Source: Lanius collurio
Lineage: Eukaryota; Chordata; Aves; Passeriformes; Laniidae
Length of the DNA: 64,000 nt
Assembly (NCBI GenBank): GCA_020086605.1
Contig: JACBWW010000003.1
Coordinates: 7,635,008-7,699,007, forward strand
Direction: 5' to 3'
Made by a program: the position numbers and the translations under genes. Positions 13,015-23,852 of the stretch are shown piece by piece (within the stretch, counting starts at the first letter, position 1; each line of letters starts with the position of its first letter). The notes beneath the pieces were generated by a model. It was not told the origin of the DNA and did not search any database. It was given only the letters and a program-made list of their open reading frames with translations.

Positions 13015-13352
13015 TGTTGTGGTTTAATCCCAGCTGTCAATGAAGCCCCATGCAGCCACTTACTCTACTGCCCAGTGGAAGAGAGTGGGAAGAGACTTAG
13101 AAGGGTAAAAGTGAGGAAAACCTGTGGGTTGAGATAAAAGTTTAATAGATAAAGCAAAAGTCATGCATGCAAGCAAAGCAACATGAGGAATTCATTCACC
13201 ACTTCCCCTGGGCAGGCCGGTGTTCAGCCATTCCCAGGAATGCAGGACCCAATCCCAAGTGATGGTGATGGCATCACTCTGAAAGTCCCCCTCCTTTCTT
13301 CTTACCCCCACTTCATGTGCTGGGTATGGCACGGCATGGCATGGCATGTCTC
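13015..13352 (-). mobile_element. Truncated endogenous-retrovirus LTR (minus strand)
   Basis: The + strand starts TGTTGTGGTTTAATCCCAGC and continues with 'ggtaaaagtgagga', 'gggttgagataaaagtttaatag' and 'aggaattcattcaccacttcc'. This is the reverse complement of the R/U5 and part of the U3 of an LTR that is widespread in birds and begins and ends TG...CA. In sense orientation, the ATTAAA polyadenylation signal is the complement of 13141-13146. The TATA position (complement of about 13311-13318) has decayed. The U3 side is cut off near 13352 at a GGCAT repeat and A/C-rich DNA. No internal retroviral gene and no second LTR lie nearby, so this is a broken solo LTR. The family assignment is from memory. 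Confidence 0.75.
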
Positions 13353-13369
13353 CATTACAAATGTAAATT

Positions 13370-13511
13370 AAAAAACAAAACAAAACAAAAAACAACAGCA
13401 AACAACAACAACAAAAAAATCCACACAAACCCCCCCAAAACTCAGCAACAACAACAAAGAAACCAACCAAACAAAAAACCCCTAAAAAAACCCTCCAAAA
13501 AAAAACCCCAC
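13370..13511. repeat. A/C-rich low-complexity tract
   Basis: About 140 bp are made almost only of A and C on the + strand, with CAAAA, CAACAA and ACCCC-type units and almost no G or T. It abuts the truncated end of the LTR. The Lys/Asn/Gln-rich (+) and Phe/Cys/Val-rich (-) open frames across it are composition artefacts. The tract may descend from poly-A plus slippage, but its origin is not clear. Confidence 0.9.
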
Positions 13512-13512
13512 T

Positions 13513-14376
13513 AGATTCTAAGCGCTGATTTTGGAGGAAGGTTTTTGTTACGAGGGTTCAGTCACAGTCACTGAGATTTTTTTATGAAGACTCTGAAAAT
13601 GGACTCCTCTTAAGTGTTGGAGTGCTGTTCTTTTGCCCAACTAAGAGGAGTTTTAAAATACAAGCTTTAAGCTGTTCTCATGTTTACAGCATTGTTTAAA
13701 ATGTAGTGCAGCTGTACATAAATTACTTCACATTTTGGAAGCAGCCTGGCTGCAGCACAAGGTTGCTTTGCTTATGCAGTTCAACCTGGTGTTTAGAAAT
13801 TGCTTGCACAGCAGGGGGAGACTGACATGGAGATTCATGTTAATTTCCACACTTGGCAAAGGTACAGAGGAAAAAGAAAAATTAGTAAAATAAAAGCATT
13901 CTAGTGGTGAGAAGAGCTAAAATTAAATCACAACATCTCATCTAATCACTTTCCATTCTTTTTCAGCAGATTTAAAGTATTTAATACCTTGATGCAATAC
14001 TGTAATTGCACAGGGAATGACAAAATAAAACAGAGATTGAGACTAACAAATAAATGCCTCACAAAATGCGTGCTTCAGTACTTAATGTCGCAGTCGCTCT
14101 CTCCACTCCCCTCAGACCTGAAACATTTGAGTTCCAGTGTGGAATGCAGAGATACTCAGTATCTCTGCAGTACCTTCTCCAATGTGTCCTGAGCTCTCTT
14201 TGCCTATGAGTTCATGTATGATAAATACGTACAAAAACCGGTGTTCAACCATAAGCACAAATAACAAAAGTTCTCAGGGCAAAAAATTCTGCCATTAGGA
14301 AATCATCTTGCATTTTAGGAAAACATCTTGCATTTTAAGCTGTTGTATTTAATTTGATGGCTATTTTTCCACTGCA
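13513..14376. other. Unique DNA between the repeat nest and the CR1 tail
   Basis: No gene was seen. A CTCF-like core (CAGCAGGGGG) lies at 13809-13818, a weak match. A 20-bp tandem duplication lies at 14296-14335. Confidence 0.55.
14296..14335. repeat. Tandem duplication, 20-bp unit, two copies
   Basis: TAGGAAATCATCTTGCATTT is followed directly by TAGGAAAACATCTTGCATTT, one mismatch. It lies about 40 bp upstream of the CR1 tail and shows no relation to it. Confidence 0.85.
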
Positions 14377-14448
14377 GTGGAGCTGGAACTAGAGGATTTT
14401 TAATGTCCTGTCCAACTCAACTGATTCGATGATTCAACGATTCAATGA
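14377..14448 (+). mobile_element. Minimal CR1 LINE 3' tail
   Basis: 'agctggaactagaggatttt...aatgtcctgtccaactcaac' matches the last ~60 bp of CR1 ('ttggactagatgatctttaaggtcccttccaaccc'). It is followed by three 8-bp tail units, ATTCGATG (14424), ATTCAACG (14432) and ATTCAATG (14440). The octamer tail is the diagnostic 3' end of CR1. Only ~75 bp are present, so this is a strongly 5'-truncated insertion, as CR1 often makes. It is non-coding. Confidence 0.85.
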
Positions 14449-15123
14449 CATTCTAGTCCTGGTTTGCATTCTTGGTGCTCCCAAATATATGACATCAACA
14501 CATTTCATGATCATTAAACAAAAATAGTAACTAGAACTGATGGGAAGCACAGACACTGATGGAGTCTACGCTGGTACAGATGTTTTACCTCCTGAACCAT
14601 ACATCTGTAAGGGGGAGAAAAATATGAGAGAAGAAAATGGCTGTTCAGCTAAGGGACAATGCTGACAGCATAACAAATACCTGGGAAATGACCATCATTA
14701 AATTTAATATGGGAATTTAGAGCCAGCATTCTGACTGTTTGGAGGGGTGTTATATTGGACCTGCATTTCAGCCAAAGTAATGGAGTGTGAAAAAAAAGAC
14801 AACTGCATTTCAAATTATGCTGTTCAGTTCATGCAGTGGAACTCTGGAGTTAGTGTAACCCAAAAGGCACTTAAAAAAAAAGCTTTTTGGCATTTCCACA
14901 TCAGTTTGAATTAGTATAAATACAAATATAACACTACCTCATTGAAACTGGCTGGTTTTCATCTTAAAACAATAAATTTAGTTTCATTCCTGAAAGTGGG
15001 TAGGCAAGGTAGGCTTACAACAATCTTTATTTTCTCTGGAAAAAGAGTGAGTACTTTCCCATGTCTGTCTCAGATACAGCATGGTTGTTCCTTTCCAAAG
15101 AAAATTGTGTTTTGGGGAAAAGC

Positions 15124-15134
15124 TAATCAGATTA
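15124..15134 (-). promoter_or_regulatory. Candidate paired-homeodomain dimer site (TAATCAGATTA on +)
   Basis: This is the reverse complement of TAATCTGATTA and again an exact fit to TAATYNRATTA. The flanking ~200 bp (15000-15210) are non-repetitive and moderately GC-rich for the window. Function is inferred from the motif and its recurrence in the window. Confidence 0.28.
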
Positions 15135-15279
15135 TCACTCATTTTTCAGAGCAAGCCATTTGGGTAAAATGCCCAGGGGTATCCAGACTGGGGCCAATTT
15201 TTCCTGAAAGTAGTTAGTATGACACTTTCTTAAAAGGCATAGAATTAAATCACTACAAAAGGAAACTATTATATCAATT

Positions 15280-15329
15280 GAAACTGGTATAATATATAGT
15301 CATATATGAAACTATATAATATATAGTCA
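15280..15329. repeat. Imperfect AT-rich tandem duplication (28/22 bp)
   Basis: GAAACTGGTATAATATATAG plus TCATATAT (15280-15307) is followed by GAAACTATATAATATATAGT plus CA (15308-15329). It looks like local slippage in AT-rich DNA. Confidence 0.7.
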
Positions 15330-18130
15330 GAGTATCATGATCTTTTATCACTTTACACATGTAGTTGTGTCATTGATTTTTAAACAGTGCACTGGGAAAA
15401 CTAAATCGGGGTTCTCTTTTTAACAAAACTCAGTGAACCTTCAGGTTTTAACTTCTCCATATAAATAAATCCAATGTGTTACATCACACTTCGGAACCTC
15501 ATGAAAAAAAAATCTGGTTTACTATGCTGTAAAACATGCAAATATTACTGAGATTGCTGTTCTATAAATGCTTGGAAGGTAAGTTTCTCAGTTTTGAACG
15601 TAAAGGCAAAATTCATTGCCTTTGGTAGCTGTGGTTAGCCAATATTGAGAACCTGTCCTCATTAGGAAGAGAAATGGAGAATAGCCCAATAGTGACAGTC
15701 CTGGTAATTTACAGGAATGTATGCAGCATCCTGTTTTCTAGGCAATAGTCAAAATAAACTCTATGAGACAGCATCTTTGTTCAAAAATCAGAATCTGCCT
15801 GGCTTTCCAGAAATTTTTTCCCAAACAGCTCTGCATGTCTTGCTCACAGAGGTATGCCCTTGACACCTCTTGCTTTCTTCTGGGTTTCTACTCGCCTCAT
15901 ATGTATGCATTGGTAATCAGTCTCACAGCCCTCCAGGGACCTCCTCCATCTCTCTCATCTTCTTGAATTGCAACCTCTTTAGTTAGTTACTTAGTTACCA
16001 CTCCCCAAAGGGGCCCTTACTTGCTCCTTCCAGTTAGGCTGCTGAAAAGCCAGTTTCTACTTCCCTTTTGATTTTGCTTCTTTCTAAGTTAGAGAAAGCA
16101 TCTCTTCTGAGCATCCAAAGTGCCAAAATTTCGCATTTTTTAAAACTAGTAAGTGACCTATTGTTTATTGTTCTCATATTTGCTTTGGAGTAATTGTTAG
16201 CCCAGTCCTAACTAAGCACTGGAGCAGGATGGCGGTAGAGTACCCATTCTTTCCCCATTTGTGTGAGTGCTATCCAACTAATTTATTGGGCTGTGTGGTG
16301 AGTACCCCAGCTCCACAGCTGCAGAGCTTTCTTCATCAGCCACAGCAATAACTGAGCATTTTCCAGGAAGGATGAGGAAGATAAAGAAAAGGAACTGGAC
16401 ACACCTTGGAAGGATGGGTCCATTCAGATCTCAAATGAAGCTGCCCACTGAAGGCTCTGATGCAGGATGTACCTGGAAATACAGAGAATATTCCTATGAA
16501 ACAGTACCCTACCCTTGATCACTTTCTGATGCTATGTCCCTAAGCAACCAGGTTGATCTTCTGTCATGGGGGTCAATGGATTTTTGATCTATCCAATTAT
16601 GTCAATCCCAGTATTCATTTAGGAGCAGGAAAATAGGGTGGATTGCATCTGAAGATAATACCAGATGCACTCAAAGCAGAAAGTAAGTGAACTAACCTTT
16701 GACATCACTTATGAGAAAATGTTGTCATTCTTCATCCCCTGCAGTATTGAAGTCCAGGGCGGCAAAATACTCAAGCTTTTAGTGTACAATCAATGACATA
16801 TTAGGAGAGGTTTCAAATTAATTATCTTTAAGTGGTGTGTTTGATGGTGTCATGTCTTTCTAGATATGTAATCTGGATTACAAGCAATGGTTGAGGTGAC
16901 TCTGGAAATTAATGAGTGAAAATTGCTGTCTAGTGCTCTGCAGGATATTAATTAGGTAATCCTAAGTAGCATTTTTGCATTTGAACTCTGGTACAGATAC
17001 ATAGGAAACATGAACAAATTATTGGGACCTAGGAAATTGCCATGATGAATTCTCTGTGTGCATTCTCTTACCTCAAGTAAAAGTGAAGCAGCCTGTCCTT
17101 TAATTGAGAGAAAAACCACCTGAGATTATATTGCATTTGCAGGAGAGGAGGGATGCGGATATGGTTACCTCACAGGAGCTGACACACAGCAATTCATTAC
17201 CCCATGGTACCTTCTTGGTGTGTCAAAGCCTTTTGGCTTCAAACTGATATTTTCTTACATTTTACTCATTAATTCTCAGCATTGAACAGACCATATATTT
17301 ATTTATTGAAGTCACTGAGAGAGAAAAAGAAAATGATGACATTTTGCAATTTTTACTGCTGGAAGAATTACCAGTGTAATTATTTAGTTTATGATGAAAC
17401 CTGCAGCAAAACTGACCTATTACTACTTTGACAAGGTATAATTTCTGTGAAGTTTGTGTCCAACAATGCTAGCATGTATTTAATTCTCTGCTTAGCTGCA
17501 TTTCATTTTTATCTAGCATTGTTTTTGTCTAAAATTTTTTTTTTTCTTTTTTTCAGTACCCTAAAAATATGATGCACAAAATTAGTCATGGTCACAGTAA
17601 CTCCAGGTTTTGAAACATTTTGAAATAAAAGTTGATGCTGTTTATAATAAATACTTGCAACAAAAACTTCCTGGCAGAAGATACCATAGTGACACTTTAA
17701 TGCCAAAGCAATGATTATTTTATAGGTGATCAAAGTACCACTCATATCTAAGAAGTTCCTGATTAAACAGAAATTTGACACATCCTCAGCCCCTGTATCC
17801 TACTATAATGTCTCGTTAACATTGCTATAAATAACACTCCTGGCACACAATTTCATATTAATATTACTTTATGCTTATATCAAGGGCAGGAATGAAGGCA
17901 TTTAATGAAGGATAACTTTATTAATTAGTGTCAAGAGGAGTGACAGACTGCCTAGTGGTGAAGAACAGGATATCGAATAGTAAACTTTTGTCTTTTACTG
18001 TAGCTCACATTTCTGAAAAAATAATCAAGAAAAGAATCAAGAGAGCAGGGAAAAAATAATCTACAAACTCAGACAGAAGCTGCAAAGACACCTCAGCAGG
18101 AGAAAACAAGCAGCAAACACAGAATTATGT

Positions 18131-18215
18131 GGATGGATGGATGGATGGATGGATGGATGGATGGATGGATGGATGGATGGATGGATGGATGGATGGATGG
18201 ATGGATGGATGGATG
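18131..18215. repeat. (GGAT)n tetranucleotide microsatellite
   Basis: About 21 uninterrupted GGAT units span 85 bp. The lack of interruptions suggests the array is young or actively mutating. The Met-Asp-Gly-Trp repeat frames (+) and Ile-His-Pro-Ser repeat frame (-) are artefacts. It lies about 120 bp upstream of a CR1 copy. Confidence 0.98.
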
Positions 18216-18334
18216 AGCAAGCAGCAGGCCAGAAAAAGGACTGCCCAACAGGCTCAACACAAGGACTCATTGACCCCAAGTCATTGCAAGGCCACTTATT
18301 ATTTAATAATTCAGTATTGTTGAAACTTGGAAAG

Positions 18335-19110
18335 GTCCTGAGAGACAGCACCAGGGAGACCTCGACAGTCTGGAGAGCTGGGCCAACAGGAACATAATGA
18401 AGTTCAACAAAAGGAAATGCAAACCCCTAACCTGGGGGAAGAGTAACCCATGCACTAGTGCAGACTGCCTGGGAAGCAGCTTTTCAGAGAAGGTTCTGGG
18501 AGTGCTGGTGGATATTCTGGAATGCATTAAAAGCACCATCAGCAGGTCAGGAGAGCTGATTGCTCCCCTCTGCTGAGCACCAGTGAGAACACATCTGGAG
18601 TGCTGTGTCCAGTTCCAGATTCTCCAGTACAGAGAGACATGGATGTAGAAGAGTGAGTGCAGTGAAGGGCTACGAAACTGATTAAGCAATTGAGTGAAGT
18701 GCTACAAAAATAATTAAGGCATTGGAGCATCAGACACAGGAAGAGAGACTGGAGAGCTGGGACTGTTTAGCCTGGAGAAGAGAAGGTTCGGGGATATTGT
18801 ATCAATGTGCATAAATATCTGATGGTTGGGAGTTAAGAATATGGAGCCAGAGTCTTCTCAGTGGTGCCTAATGAAATGACAGCAGGGAATGGAACAAGCT
18901 GAAATAAAGGAAACTTACCCTGAACATAAAAAAATATTTTTTGCTGTGAGAGTAGTGGAAATTCAGAAGTGATTTCCCAGAAAGGCTGTAAAGTTTAAGA
19001 TACTCAGAAGCCAATGGGACACTGTCCTGAATAATTTGTTCTAGTTGTTCCTGCTTTGGGGGAAGGAGGGCAGGTGTTTGGAGGAGGTGAGGTCTGTTTC
19101 CACCGCAAAG
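18335..19110 (+). mobile_element. Decayed CR1 LINE 3' segment
   Basis: Blocks in CR1 order: 'acctcgacagtctggagagctgggc' at 18359, 'atgaagttcaacaaaaggaaatgcaa' at 18397, 'gcagcttttcagagaaggttctgggagtgctggtgga' at 18476, 'catctggagtgctgtgtccagttcc' at 18592, 'gagagctgggactgtttagcctggagaagagaagg' at 18752, and 'cagtggtgcctaatgaaatgacag' at 18860. About 50 bp of the normal section (the 'catgagccag...ccaagaaggcc' block) is missing after 18517. A short internal tandem duplication lies at 18662-18726. The 3' part to 19110 is degraded and has no octamer tail. Stops and indels leave no coding capacity. The block order fits a different CR1 subfamily from the copies at 23251 and 49025, which carry the [14 protein letters not shown] version. 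Confidence 0.88.
18662..18726. repeat. Tandem duplication inside the CR1 copy
   Basis: The CR1 block 'gtgaagggctac...attaagcaattga' (18662-18693) occurs a second time as 'gtgaagtgctac...attaaggcattgga' (18694-18726). CR1 normally carries it once. The two units differ at several sites, so the duplication is not recent. Confidence 0.75.
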
Positions 19111-22100
19111 ATCTAATGAATAATAGCGTAGATGAAGGCATAAAGGTTGCTTAAAAAAATAGTCTGAAAGACACAATAAGCTTTAAAAAGACTCTGGTGC
19201 TATGCTGAAGATACCAAATAAATTGTAGCCCAAATTATGCAGTTTAGAAAGGGCTTTGTTGAGCATGAATTTAATAAAAAGACAGATTTAAGCAGCACAG
19301 TGTTAACTGTATTCTCCTACTAAATGATTCTGACATGTTGAATAATTACAAGGACCACCATGTATCCAGTTCTCTGAAATGCAACTTACTTTACATATGT
19401 TGTTTTTGTATACCTGTTTAGAATCCTAGGGAAATAAATAATTATGTGAAGCCATGATAAACATGAATGGGAACATTAAAATGGGTGTTTATTGAAAATT
19501 TGATGTAATTGTAAATGTTAAGTCAAAATATGTTAAAATATGAGATAATGTCTTCTTACTGAGGTAATGTTCAGCCTGTTGAGTAGGAGATTCTTAAATG
19601 GTCTTCACTCTAAGGATCATAACAGGAACAGCTGAAGACTCTTATTTTTTAAAAGAGATATAAATGGGAGGTGAATCCAAAGTAATTGCTATTGGCATGT
19701 TTAATGCAATTACAAGGGAAAACATGATTAGTAGCAATGAAATTTATGGTTGATTAAAAATAAAATATAATGCCTAGAGAGAGGCCGTAGATAAAGCTAA
19801 ATGCATTAATATGAAAATGGGCATCTGCAAGTAAAAAATCTGTAGCAGTGGTGAGCCTAAATATAGTTCCTCTTAATTGTGGGGAATAAATATTACCTCT
19901 GAAGTTGTGGGAAAAGAGAATCTTGTTTAAAAGAGAAAGCACATTTGTTCAATGCACAAAAAGACTAATTGCTGCTAGAAATCTGTTCATTTTGCTACTC
20001 TCACAGTAATGATCCTAGCATATACAAAAGGAGTAGTTCAGGCAAATTGAGATAGACATGGAGTGTGAGCTCAAGGTGACTTGGCACTGTGCCCCTCAGA
20101 TCACCACCCAGCAGTCAGTCACTGCAGCAGATTTTCTGGACACCTTGATTTGATAGGGCCCAAAGAGTGGAGTGCTACATACTGCCCTGAATCTTAAAGA
20201 ATGCAGCTGTCATTTTCATTTTCTGCGTGCAAAGGAGCTTACGGACTGAAAGCCACCACTGTCTTTAGACACTGGTGGAGGGAGAGCGTGAGATTTCCAC
20301 TATTTGCAAATTAGGTGCATGTGCTTAAAGAAATTATGGGAATTCTTTACATTTTTCAGGAAAGGAAGGGTACAAAGTATATATTTAAGCTGCTATAATG
20401 AAACACATAAGAGTCTTCTTCAAGCAACCTCTGAACCTGAAGTGTGTGAGACAGACTTGGCGATGAAGATAGTGTGTAAATGTGGGTTGAATATAAGCAT
20501 CGGACTAAAATAATGCTCATAAATGATGTATCCAATCTAGTATGCCATAAATGTACACACTCAACATCTGAAACTGGCCAAACTGAGTAAAATAAAGGGA
20601 AATCTGAAATGTGGCCTGAGGCAAGTCGTTTTCTTTCATCTGCTTTAGGAATGTCCCACTAAAGGAGAAAAAGAGCTAAAGCAACCAGGCAGCCTAATAT
20701 TTTGCTTTATTTACATCTGTTTAAACTATGTCTCATTGCTACAATTAAAAAAAAAAATCCTGATATTTTTACAACTCTTCACATTGTTTTTACCTAAACA
20801 GCCGAGGAAAACTGTATCAAGAATAAAACTAAACACTGCATGCATATTGCTTTGTATAGGGCAAAGAGGAAAATTCAGGGAAGTTGAGAAGAGTATCACA
20901 TGTTCAGACCTCATATAACAGATGTAACTCTTTTGAAAAGACTGGAATTGTATCAGAGCTGAGTTCAATCCACTGATATTACATGAAGAAAAACATCCCG
21001 GTAGATTATTTTTGAGATGGACAAAATATAGTATCCCCTATTCAGGAAGCTCATAGTAAATACAGACACAGATGGCAATCCACAAATACTTAATTTATAA
21101 CTACCATACCATCTTGTACAAATGAATAGCTAATTACTTGTTTATATATTTTGCATATCACCATTTAATAATATTGTATGTTCTTTTTCCAAACCAAATA
21201 CCCAAGCAGAATATAAATAAGGGGGGCTTTGTCATTCAGATAGGTAATATATATGTCATATAGACGCCTAAATCCCACTGCATTGTAATAAAATTTTGAA
21301 AGAAACCAAAAGATGCTTTTGCTTTGTGATTTGTTCTTTTCAGTTTCTGTCATTGCAGCTTTGTTAAGGCACAGTCTAAATCTTCCTGTATGGCATCCTT
21401 GGTACTTTCCTACACATATATTTCAGTAAATGGGCTTCAGTCCAAATTTTGATTCCTTTCTCTTTTGTTGTTCAAAACAATCCACATCAAACTGAAACAT
21501 GAAAGAGAGAAGTAAAGGTTGTTTTCTTTACACTAAGAACCCCAGCAGTGTTTTACATTTTCCATATGAATACAATTATTGTTCATCTCTTGCTTGCACA
21601 CTGCATCCTACATTTGGATTTTGGCAGGTAAACTTATGCTTGCTGAGCTCGCTGATCCTTTGTCCGATTCCAAGCAGCACTTTAAGCTTTGTTATTGTCC
21701 ACTAGACACTTCCCCTCCCCCATAGCTACTTAAATCCTCTTTAAGATCAGTTTTCTGGAGTCCATCTGGGATTTTCAGACCCCTATTACGAGGCCACTGC
21801 ACTGCTAGGGTGTGCTGTGAGCTGCGAGAGGCCATCGTGCTCTCTTACATTCACACAGCAACAGAAGTGCTTTCTGTTTATACTCCTCCGCATGTTATCT
21901 GGAATCTAATTTCAAAGACATTAATGCTAAAATAAGCCTTCCAACTACTACTTCTATTTGTACACTTTAAGCTTTCTCAATCCTAGCTTTATTGGCTAAA
22001 AAAAAGTTTACAGCTAACATACCCCAGGCAAAGTTCTCTAATGCCTCATTTAAGAAACATTAGTAACTGTGATCTGTGGAAATGAACTGAGATAAATTGT

Positions 22101-23250
22101 GGCTTTTTTAACACAGCTTCTTTCTATCCAATTTAGATATCAAAGACTGAAACACTGGTAATATGTCTGAAGCATTTGAAGATAAAATAAGAAACAACTA
22201 TTGATAAAGAGGTTGAGTTTGCTCTGTTTAAAGGCTTATCTGGCCAGAATAATAACTTAAACCAAAGTTTTAGTATATAAGGATGCCGGAGCCAGTGCTG
22301 TTTTTGTGTATCTGACTCAGTTCTCCTATATATGTGCAGATGAACATTACTTGGTTTAGATCTTCTGACTCCTCTTGCATCATCTGCCTAAACGTCACTT
22401 CTGGGGCTGCTTGACCATGAGTCTTCCTCCACTGCCCTGTTTTCCCTGCTTCACCTTGTGTAACCTATTCAAGTGCTCACTCACATCAGGATGGCTCTCT
22501 CTTGCTGTTTGAAGCACGTGGCACCAAGCCCAGCAGCACATTTTGGGTGAGGACTCTGAGCTGATAGTTAAAAGTAGACAGTTTCTGCTCTGACAGCTTG
22601 ACAAAGCTGGTAATACATTTTGATGGTGAACTGGAAAATCAGTTCTCAGCAAATCCCACTAGCAGTCAAAATATATAATAGAACAACAATCATTAGCATT
22701 GTCTTCAATGAAAGACAGTAGTTCAGTCATGGAACCCATGGCATTCAAAGAAAGGTAAGGTATTAGGTTTAGTGAATCCTACATTGGAAACTACTTTTGT
22801 AAATCTGGAGCTATTTTTCATATACAGTTTGAAAGTAATCATCTGCATTTTCTCGGATCCAGGGAGTATAATATTCAGATCAGCTTGTTCATTATCAGCT
22901 TACAAGTTTTCCACCTAGGGCAAATGAAATAGTTCAGTTGAATCCTTGGTTTTCCAGTAACAAGAAATAATATCTGAATGTTTAAGGACTGCTCCAGGGA
23001 TGATGATAAGTATTCTGAATCTGTGGCAGGTATCTAGGGTAGTCTCCTTTTGCTAAATAGTAGCAAAATTCAGAGCTTTGAAATTGAATTTTTCATATGA
23101 AACAGAAATTAGTGACAAGTCAGTTATTTATCTAATGTAATTTGTGCACTAAAAGATTATGCAGAAATTCCTTTTATGTAAATAGTATTAGGAAAAAAGA
23201 GGAAAAGGGTAATTTCATTCGACGCTTCTGTCCTGCAACCAACCAACTTC
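19111..23250. other. Unique AT-rich DNA without a supported gene
   Basis: No gene was recognised. The 80-100-codon frames (for example on the minus strand at 20726-20968 and 22395-22652) have no domain I know and no exon-like context. TATA-like strings occur (near 22274) but no transcript structure supports a promoter. Confidence 0.6.
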
Positions 23251-23852
23251 ACGGCCCTGGTGGCCAAGAAGGCATCCTGGCCTGTGTCAAAAACAGTGTG
23301 GCCAGCAGGACCAGCAAAGTCATTCTTCCCCTGCACTGAGCACTGGTGAGGCCACACCTTGAGTGCTGTGTCCAGTTCTGGGCCCCTCAGTTCAGGACGG
23401 ACGCTGAGACACTTGAGCGCATCCAGAGGAGAGCGACAAAGCTGGTGAGAGGTTTGGAACACAAGCCCTATGAGGAGCAACTGAGGGAGCTGGGGGTGTT
23501 TAGCCTGGAGAAAAGGAGACTCAGAGGTGACCTTATCACTCTCTACAGCTTTCTGAAAGGTGGTTGTAGTCAGGTGGGGGTTGGTCTGCAACTGACAGAA
23601 TGAGAGGACACAGTCTCAAGCTGCACCAAGGGAAATGTAGGCTGGATATTAGGAAAAAGTTTTTCACAGAAAGAGCAGTGAAGTACCAGAATTTTCTGCT
23701 CGGGGAGGTGGTGGAATCGCCATCCCTGGATGTGTTTAAAAAAGATTAGATTTAGCACTTGGTGCCATGATTTAGTTGAGGTGTTAGGGCATGGGTTGGA
23801 CTCGATGATCTTAGAGGTCTCTTCCAAATGGTGATTTTGTGATTCTGTGATT
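23251..23852 (+). mobile_element. CR1 LINE, 5'-truncated, with intact 3' tail
   Basis: This is the best-preserved repeat in the window. It starts in the 'cctggtggccaagaaggc' block. At 23346-23603 it keeps an open frame for the C-terminal part of CR1 ORF2 (the reverse-transcriptase/endonuclease polyprotein of the LINE), with [15 protein letters not shown] and [12 protein letters not shown] in order. That frame then stops after a small deletion near 23585. A following frame (about 23630-23750) resembles the 'LDIRKKFFTERAV...EVVESPSLDVF' end. The 3' end is 'ggttggactcgatgatcttagaggtctcttcc' and then octamers ATTTTGTG (23834) and ATTCTGTG (23842). It is truncated at the 5' end, lacks the catalytic domains and is dead. 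No clear target-site duplication is seen. Confidence 0.93.

Larger units (their letters stand above)
14449..18130. other. Unique AT-rich DNA without a supported gene
   Basis: No gene was recognised. Noted within it are an imperfect AT-rich tandem duplication (15280-15329) and a paired-homeodomain-like dimer site (15124-15134, reverse). The short open frames have no recognisable domains. Confidence 0.6.

Noticed and set aside
13192..13514. 92-codon (-) and 65-codon (+) low-complexity frames
   Set aside because: They are products of the LTR fragment and the A/C-rich tract, not genes.
13808..13820. CTCF-like word ACAGCAGGGGGAG
   Set aside because: Only the core fits and the flanking consensus bases do not. 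It is weaker than those at 43439 and 46889.
18061..18397. Frames with Met-Asp-Gly-Trp and Ile-His-Pro-Ser repeats
   Set aside because: They are translations of the (GGAT)n microsatellite in several frames.
22270..22340. TATA-like string followed by a GC-richer start region
   Set aside because: Single TATA-like words are frequent in AT-rich DNA (also near 9184, 11357 and 63123), and no downstream exon or CpG island is present.
23157..23591. 144-codon minus-strand frame
   Set aside because: It is antisense to the CR1 copy, whose sense strand encodes the recognisable ORF2 C-terminal segment.
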